Source: Clostridiales bacterium (lineage in GTDB: Bacteria > Bacillota > Clostridia > Lachnospirales > Lachnospiraceae). Taken from it: a stretch of 64,000 nucleotides of DNA. The notes below the pieces were generated by a model that was given only the letters and a program-made list of their open reading frames with translations, had not been told where the DNA came from and did no database searches. The position numbers and the translations under genes are program-made. Shown here one piece after another: positions 59,953-64,000 of this stretch. Positions within the stretch are counted from its first letter, which is position 1. The number at the start of each line of letters is the position of its first letter. The stretch covers positions 62,001 through 126,000 of the forward strand of contig JAHAFI010000001.1 in the NCBI GenBank assembly GCA_018374355.1, given 5' to 3'.

Positions 59953-60342
59953 ATGGGTGCAGAACAGTGGGTAAGCGGAATCCAGCATATCGGGATTCCT
60001 ACATCGGATATAGAGCAGACCATTGCATTTTATGAAAAATTAGGCTTTCAGACGGAGCATAGGAATACAGTTCCGGCAAACGGAGCGCCGGTGGCATTTC
60101 TGCGCCTGAAAAATCTGGTTATTGAGACCTACGGGGAAGGCGGAAACGGTCTGGACGGCGCAATCAATCATTTTGCGCTGGACTGTACGGATATCGAGGC
60201 TGCTTACCAGTGGGCGAAAGAACAGGGATTTGTAATTCTTTCTGAGGGAATTGAAGAGCTTCCCTTCTGGGAAAACGGAGTCGCATTTTTCATTATTCAG
60301 GGTCCAAACCTTGAACGGATAGAATTTTGTGAAAGAAAGTAG
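59953..60342 (+). CDS. VOC-family (glyoxalase/dioxygenase-fold) protein
   Basis: A 129-aa vicinal oxygen chelate protein. Two beta-alpha-beta-beta-beta modules are visible: IQHIGIPTSDIEQTIAFYEKLGFQTEHR and INHFALDCTDIEAAYQWAKEQGF. Candidate metal ligands are His12 of HIGI, the Glu of VIETYGEGG, His of NHFAL and the terminal Glu of ERIEFCE. Such small enzymes act in detoxification or as epimerases, and the substrate is not clear. SD AACGGAGGAAATT precedes ATG 59953; part of that SD region is provided by the right flank of element E. Confidence 0.85.
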   Translation: MGAEQWVSGIQHIGIPTSDIEQTIAFYEKLGFQTEHRNTVPANGAPVAFLRLKNLVIETYGEGGNGLDGAINHFALDCTDIEAAYQWAKEQGFVILSEGIEELPFWENGVAFFIIQGPNLERIEFCERK

Positions 60343-60385
60343 CCACCCGGACAGAGGATAACCGCAAGAACAGGAGAGACAGTAG

Positions 60386-61261
60386 ATGACGAAACAGGAA
60401 TTTATAGAGAAAACCGGCAAAGGGGTAGTACTTTTAGATGGAGCTACAGGATCCAATCTCAGAATGGCGGGGATGCCGGTGGGGATTTCCCCCGAACAGT
60501 GGGTGCTGGAAAATCCGACAGTTCTTCAGGAATTACAGCTTGCTTATGTGGAAGCCGGCAGTGAGATCGTCTATGCTCCTACCTTTGCCGCAAACAGAAT
60601 CAGTCTGAGAAACTTCGGGCTTCAGGAGCGGGTGGAGGAGATGAATACTCGTCTGGTGCGGATTTCCAAGGACGGCGTGGGAAGCAGGGCTTTAGTGGCA
60701 GGGGATCTGACCACCACCGGACAGCTTCTGGAACCCCGGGGAGATATGACCTACGAAAAGCTGTACCATGCCTATCAGGAACAGATCAAAGCGCTGGTGG
60801 ATGCCGGGGTGGATCTTCTGGGTGCAGAAACTATGCTGGGAGTGGACGAGACGGTGGCTGCCCTTGATGCGGCTCAGTCCGTATGCGACCTGCCTGTGAT
60901 GTGCACGCTGACGCTGGAGGCGGATGGAACAGCCATGTATGGCGGAAATGCGGTGGAGGCGGTTCTTACCCTTCAGGAAATGGGAGCCTCAGCCGTAGGC
61001 CTCAATTGTTCTGTGGGACCGGATCAGTTGGAATCCGTTGTGGCGGCTATGAAAGCAGTGGCGAAGGTGCCGATTATCGCAAAACCCAATGCGGGGATGC
61101 CGGTGATGAATGACCGGGGCGAGGCGCTGTATGATATGGATGCGGATAGATTTGCCGGACATATGAAAAGGCTGGTGGATCTGGGCGCAGGTATTGTGGG
61201 CGGATGCTGCGGGACGACACCGGAGTATATCAGGAAACTGGCAGGTGTGCTGGGGAAATAG
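60386..61261 (+). CDS. Homocysteine S-methyltransferase-family protein
   Basis: A 291-aa protein of the Pfam S-methyl_trans family, as in the N-terminal module of MetH or YitJ-type. N-terminal VVLLDGATGSNLRMAGMP leads a barrel that carries the zinc-binding cysteines in VGLNCSVGPDQL and IVGGCCGTTPEYIRKL. It would use a methyl donor to make methionine from homocysteine, although the donor is unspecified and no cobalamin domain is attached. SD AACAGGAGAGAC precedes ATG 60386. The gene is 43 bases after the VOC gene and ends at element C. Confidence 0.9.
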   Translation: MTKQEFIEKTGKGVVLLDGATGSNLRMAGMPVGISPEQWVLENPTVLQELQLAYVEAGSEIVYAPTFAANRISLRNFGLQERVEEMNTRLVRISKDGVGSRALVAGDLTTTGQLLEPRGDMTYEKLYHAYQEQIKALVDAGVDLLGAETMLGVDETVAALDAAQSVCDLPVMCTLTLEADGTAMYGGNAVEAVLTLQEMGASAVGLNCSVGPDQLESVVAAMKAVAKVPIIAKPNAGMPVMNDRGEALYDMDADRFAGHMKRLVDLGAGIVGGCCGTTPEYIRKLAGVLGK

Positions 61262-61272
61262 AATGAAGAGGA

Positions 61273-61414
61273 GTAACTGTTCAGAAAGTCACTGTCCCGC
61301 GAGGTGTTGACTTGCATTTGCAAGGAAATCCCGAGACATACGAGCGCCAAACTGCATGAAATGCAGTTTGTGTGCATGCATTCGTGACTATGAAGGACAG
61401 GGTCCTGAATAGTT
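61273..61414. repeat. Interspersed palindromic element, copy C (about 142 bp)
   Basis: Nearly identical to copy B over its full length: TAACTGTTCAG at 61274 and CTGAATAGTT at 61405-61414, with AAACTGCATGAAATGCAGTTT inside. ATGAAGAGG (61263-61271) and ATGAACAGG (61415-61423) flank it with one mismatch, a slightly aged target duplication. It separates the homocysteine methyltransferase gene from the ArsR-type gene. Confidence 0.85.
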
Positions 61415-61519
61415 ATGAACAGGAAAACGGATTTGCTGCAGAAAAAAGCAGTGGAATCCGTTTTTGACTATAAAGATTGTCTCACGGCAAGACAAGAGGA
61501 AAAAATAGGGGTAGAACAT

Positions 61520-62440
61520 ATGGCAAAGCTAAAAGATTATGATTTGGAAAATATCGATGAATTGTGTGATTTAGGGAAAGCGTTGTCATCTCCTGTCCGT
61601 CTGGAGATCCTTCAGCTTCTCTACGGTGAGAGTCTCATTATCGGAGAAATTGCGAAAAAAATGAATCTTCCCGCATCCAGCACGGCTTTTCATCTGAAAC
61701 TTTTGGAACAGGCAGGACTGATCCGGATGGAGGAACAGCCGGGAACCAGAGGGAACACAAAGCTCTGCACGAAGAAAGAGGATTACATTACGATCAATCT
61801 GGTCTCCCGGAATGCAGATATTGCAGAAATTTTCAGTGCGGAAATGTCGGTGGGGGCATACAGCAGTTGTAAGGTGACGCCCACCTGCGGAATTCAGGGA
61901 GTGGACGGAATCATTGGAAATGAAGACCGGGAATATTGCTTTTATTACCCGGAAAGAATGCACGCAGGAATTTTGTGGACATCCTCCGGATATGTGGAAT
62001 ATAAATTTGCCAACGGTGTTCCGAAAAACCGAAAGGTGAAAAAAATCACGGTTTCCATGGAAATCTGTTCCGAGGCTCCCGGTTACCGTGAAAACTGGAA
62101 ATCGGATATCACGGTTTGGATCAATGGGATGGAGTGTGGGACGTGGACCAGCCCGGGAGATTTCGGGGCGCGGAGAGGCCGTCTGATGCCGAAAAACTGG
62201 CCAAATGGTTCTACCCAGCATGGCTTGCTGACTACATGGGAGGTAGGGCCGGAGGGAAGCTATATCAACGGGGAAAGAGTTTCGGATACCAGAGTGGATG
62301 AGCTTGACCTGATGAAGAATTCTTTTGTGTCGGTAAAAATCGGAAATAAGCCGGATGCCCGCTATGTGGGGGGATTTAATATTTTTGGGAAACATTTTGG
62401 AGATTATGATCAGGATATTATACTGACTATGGAGTATTGA
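61520..62440 (+). CDS. ArsR-type HTH regulator with C-terminal sensor domain
   Basis: A 306-aa protein. The N-terminal winged helix is LGKALSSPVRLEILQLLYGESLIIGEIAKKMNLPASSTAFHLKLLEQAGLI (residues about 14-65). The last ~200 residues are a beta-rich domain (YCFYYPERMHAGILWTSSGYVEYKF; SLKWWVNG-like NGMECGTWTSPGDFG) that I do not recognise; it may bind a carbohydrate ligand. ATG 61520 is chosen as it fits the domain start, with GGGGTAG upstream; an upstream ATG (61415) lies in the flank of element C. It precedes a GH2 glycosidase gene and a terminator, so it may regulate it. Confidence 0.8.
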   Translation: MAKLKDYDLENIDELCDLGKALSSPVRLEILQLLYGESLIIGEIAKKMNLPASSTAFHLKLLEQAGLIRMEEQPGTRGNTKLCTKKEDYITINLVSRNADIAEIFSAEMSVGAYSSCKVTPTCGIQGVDGIIGNEDREYCFYYPERMHAGILWTSSGYVEYKFANGVPKNRKVKKITVSMEICSEAPGYRENWKSDITVWINGMECGTWTSPGDFGARRGRLMPKNWPNGSTQHGLLTTWEVGPEGSYINGERVSDTRVDELDLMKNSFVSVKIGNKPDARYVGGFNIFGKHFGDYDQDIILTMEY

Positions 62441-62480
62441 GATATCAGGGGCAAAGGGTGTTTTGCCCCTGATATTTTTT
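62441..62480 (+). terminator. Intrinsic terminator after the ArsR-type gene
   Basis: ATATCAGGGGCAAA pairs with TTTTGCCCCTGATAT across GGGTG, followed by six T. Confidence 0.9.
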
Positions 62481-62567
62481 AAAACCCGGTGTCAAAAGGT
62501 TTTTTGAACGCAGCATCTTCTTAAAGGAACAGTAAAAATATAATTTCCAGAGATCTATCCATTAAAT

Positions 62568-62660
62568 AAACAATATTATTGTTTAAATAAAAAATAATAC
62601 AGGGGAACAGGGGTAAAAACCACAAGAATATGTTGACAAACAGGTAAAATATGATATGAT
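62568..62660 (+). promoter_or_regulatory. Promoter and palindrome upstream of the GH2 gene
   Basis: TTGACA (62633-62638), 16 bases, TATGAT (62655-62660). About 50 bases further up, AAACAAT (62568-62574) and ATTGTTT (62578-62584) form a perfect 7-bp palindrome in a very A/T-rich run. It could be a regulator site, perhaps for the ArsR-type protein. The 291-base gap (62441-62731) holds only these signals and the terminator. Confidence 0.6.
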
Positions 62661-62731
62661 TAGCACAAAAGAAACAGAATAACTGTTAAAAGACGAAATA
62701 GAATCATTATATCACGGAGGAACAGGACAGT

Positions 62732-64000
62732 ATGAAGTGCTATATCAAAGATTATCCAAGAACCCAGTTTGTCAGAAGAGACTGGGAAAATCTGAACGGA
62801 ACATGGGATTTCGGATTTGACGACAAGAACTGCGGCGAGCAGGAAAAATGGTTTGAAGAGTTCAAAGGGCAGCAAAAGATTCAGGTGCCGTTTACTTATG
62901 AGACAAAATTAAGCGGCATTCAGGATGAGACACGCCATGATAATATCTGGTACAGAAGAACGGTACAGGTGGACGGAAGCAAACTGGAGAAAAATAATTA
63001 TGTGATTCACTTTGAAGGCAGCGATTTTGAGACGAAATTGTGGGTGAACGGACAGTATGCCGGAAATCACAGAGGCGGCTATGCTAGATTCTCCTTCGAC
63101 ATTACCAATCTGGTAAAAGACGGAGAAAATGAACTGGTAGTAAAAGTGGAAGACTCCTTCGATATGCAGCAGCCGAGAGGAAAACAGCGTTGGATCAACG
63201 ATAACTTCGGATGCTGGTATGTACAGACTACAGGCATCTGGAAAACCGTATGGACAGAGTACGTTCCTAAGATCAGTCTGGCAGCAGTGAAGATGACACC
63301 GAATATGGAGGAGGCTTCACTGGAAGTAGAATACGAAGTGGACGCTCCGGAAACAGAGCTGGGCGCTGATCTTCTGGTGGAAGCGACTGTTACCTTTGAT
63401 GATGTGCTGATCAGTAAAAGCATGGTTGCCGTTGTTTCCAACCATATTGAAACAAAAATAAATGTATTCCTGAGAAATAATCATAATCTGGAATGGGGAA
63501 TTCACCACTGGTCACCGGCTACTCCCGATTTGTATGATATCGAATTCCGTGTAATCAGAGCAGGTGAAGTAGTTGACACTGTAGAGTCCTACTTTGCTAT
63601 GAGAGAGATCCGCATTGACGGACAGAATATCCTGCTGAACGGACATCCGCTGTATCAGAGACTGATTCTGGATCAGGGCTACTGGAAAGATTCCCATCTG
63701 ACACCGCCCAGTGAGGAAGCTCTGATTGAGGACATCGAGAAAATTCAGGCTCTGGGTTACAATGGACTGAGAAAACATCAGAAAACAGAGGATGAAAGAT
63801 TCTTATACTGGTGTGATGTGAAAGGTATGCTGGTATGGAGTGAAGTTGCTGCCGCTTATCAGTATACAGATTACGCAGTTACAGAATTTGCCAGAGAGTG
63901 GATGGAAATCGTAAAACAGAACTATAATCACCCCTGTATCATTACTTGGACTCCGTTTAATGAGTCATGGGGCGTAGGCCATGTAGAGACAAGGCCTATG
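62732..64000 (+). CDS. GH2 glycoside hydrolase, partial (C-terminus beyond the window)
   Basis: The frame is open from ATG 62732 through the last base (423 codons), so the gene is cut by the window end. SD CACGGAGGAACAG precedes the start. The sugar-binding N-domain includes NLNGTWDFGFDDKNC and WYRRTVQVDG, then the immunoglobulin-like domain and the start of the barrel. Visible barrel motifs are QALGYNGLRKHQKTEDERFLYWCD and NHPCIITWTPFNESWG, with Glu as acid/base. This is the beta-galactosidase/beta-glucuronidase superfamily; the substrate is not resolved. No signal peptide is seen, so it is probably cytoplasmic. Confidence 0.9.
   Translation, partial: MKCYIKDYPRTQFVRRDWENLNGTWDFGFDDKNCGEQEKWFEEFKGQQKIQVPFTYETKLSGIQDETRHDNIWYRRTVQVDGSKLEKNNYVIHFEGSDFETKLWVNGQYAGNHRGGYARFSFDITNLVKDGENELVVKVEDSFDMQQPRGKQRWINDNFGCWYVQTTGIWKTVWTEYVPKISLAAVKMTPNMEEASLEVEYEVDAPETELGADLLVEATVTFDDVLISKSMVAVVSNHIETKINVFLRNNHNLEWGIHHWSPATPDLYDIEFRVIRAGEVVDTVESYFAMREIRIDGQNILLNGHPLYQRLILDQGYWKDSHLTPPSEEALIEDIEKIQALGYNGLRKHQKTEDERFLYWCDVKGMLVWSEVAAAYQYTDYAVTEFAREWMEIVKQNYNHPCIITWTPFNESWGVGHVETRPM

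Overview
The window reads as a chromosomal segment of an anaerobic, spore-forming Firmicute of the Lachnospiraceae (Blautia or a close relative). This is inferred from gene content and protein style: a glgC-glgD pair, spoVG, a long-form PRPP synthase, many strong AGGAGG ribosome sites and moderate GC. No rRNA or tRNA gene, prophage, complete insertion sequence or CRISPR array was seen.

Layout. 1-6910: F-type ATP synthase operon (end of atpI, then atpB-E-F-H-A-G-D-C) closed by a terminator; the c subunit has a two-carboxylate, Na+-type motif. 6970-13977: small surface or membrane proteins, an isochorismatase-like hydrolase, a methyltransferase, a large anchored exported protein and an M29 aminopeptidase. 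14104-16646: ECF sigma factor with a membrane beta-propeller partner. 16735-23158: asnS, a DNA-repair operon (YhaO-like nuclease, YhaN-like ATPase, endonuclease IV with an extra C-terminal domain) and an MgtC-like protein. 23289-28537 (minus): prs, helicase loader, DnaD-like protein and murC, with a DnaA-box cluster and a GC-rich 113-bp tandem repeat between murC and the dnaD-like gene. 29011-31740: glgC, glgD, spoVG. 31903-37840: rRNA methyltransferase, coiled-coil/3D-domain wall protein, zinc-ribbon membrane protein, MATE exporter and a self-regulated TetR. 37862-41170: GH13 enzyme and glgB, which complete a glycogen set with glgC and glgD.

41419-51595 is an accessory, sugar-oriented region: ROK regulator, zinc alcohol dehydrogenase, two URO-D/MtaA-like proteins, GH4 glycosidase, AraC regulator and threonine aldolase. 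Inside it lies an AT-rich two-gene module (winged-helix protein plus AbiEii-like nucleotidyltransferase) whose promoter is framed by perfect inverted repeats. 51596-54424 holds a hairpin array of constant geometry and two CobW-type metallochaperone GTPases, one with a long His/Cys repeat tract and one fused to a YcgQ-like domain. 54520-62440: pth, mfd, a PrsA-like lipoprotein, a VOC protein, a homocysteine methyltransferase and an ArsR-type regulator. 62732 to the edge: a partial GH2 glycosidase.

The most distinctive non-coding signals are: (1) a family of about 143-bp interspersed palindromic elements with TAACTRTTCAG-type terminal inverted repeats and about 9-bp target duplications (three full copies, one deleted copy and one remnant); (2) four TTTGGAC-N25/26-GTCCAAA inverted-repeat units between 51847 and 52099; (3) the DnaA-box cluster at 26964-27156; and (4) the operator architecture of the AbiE-like module. 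All functional calls rest on motif reading by eye, with no database search.
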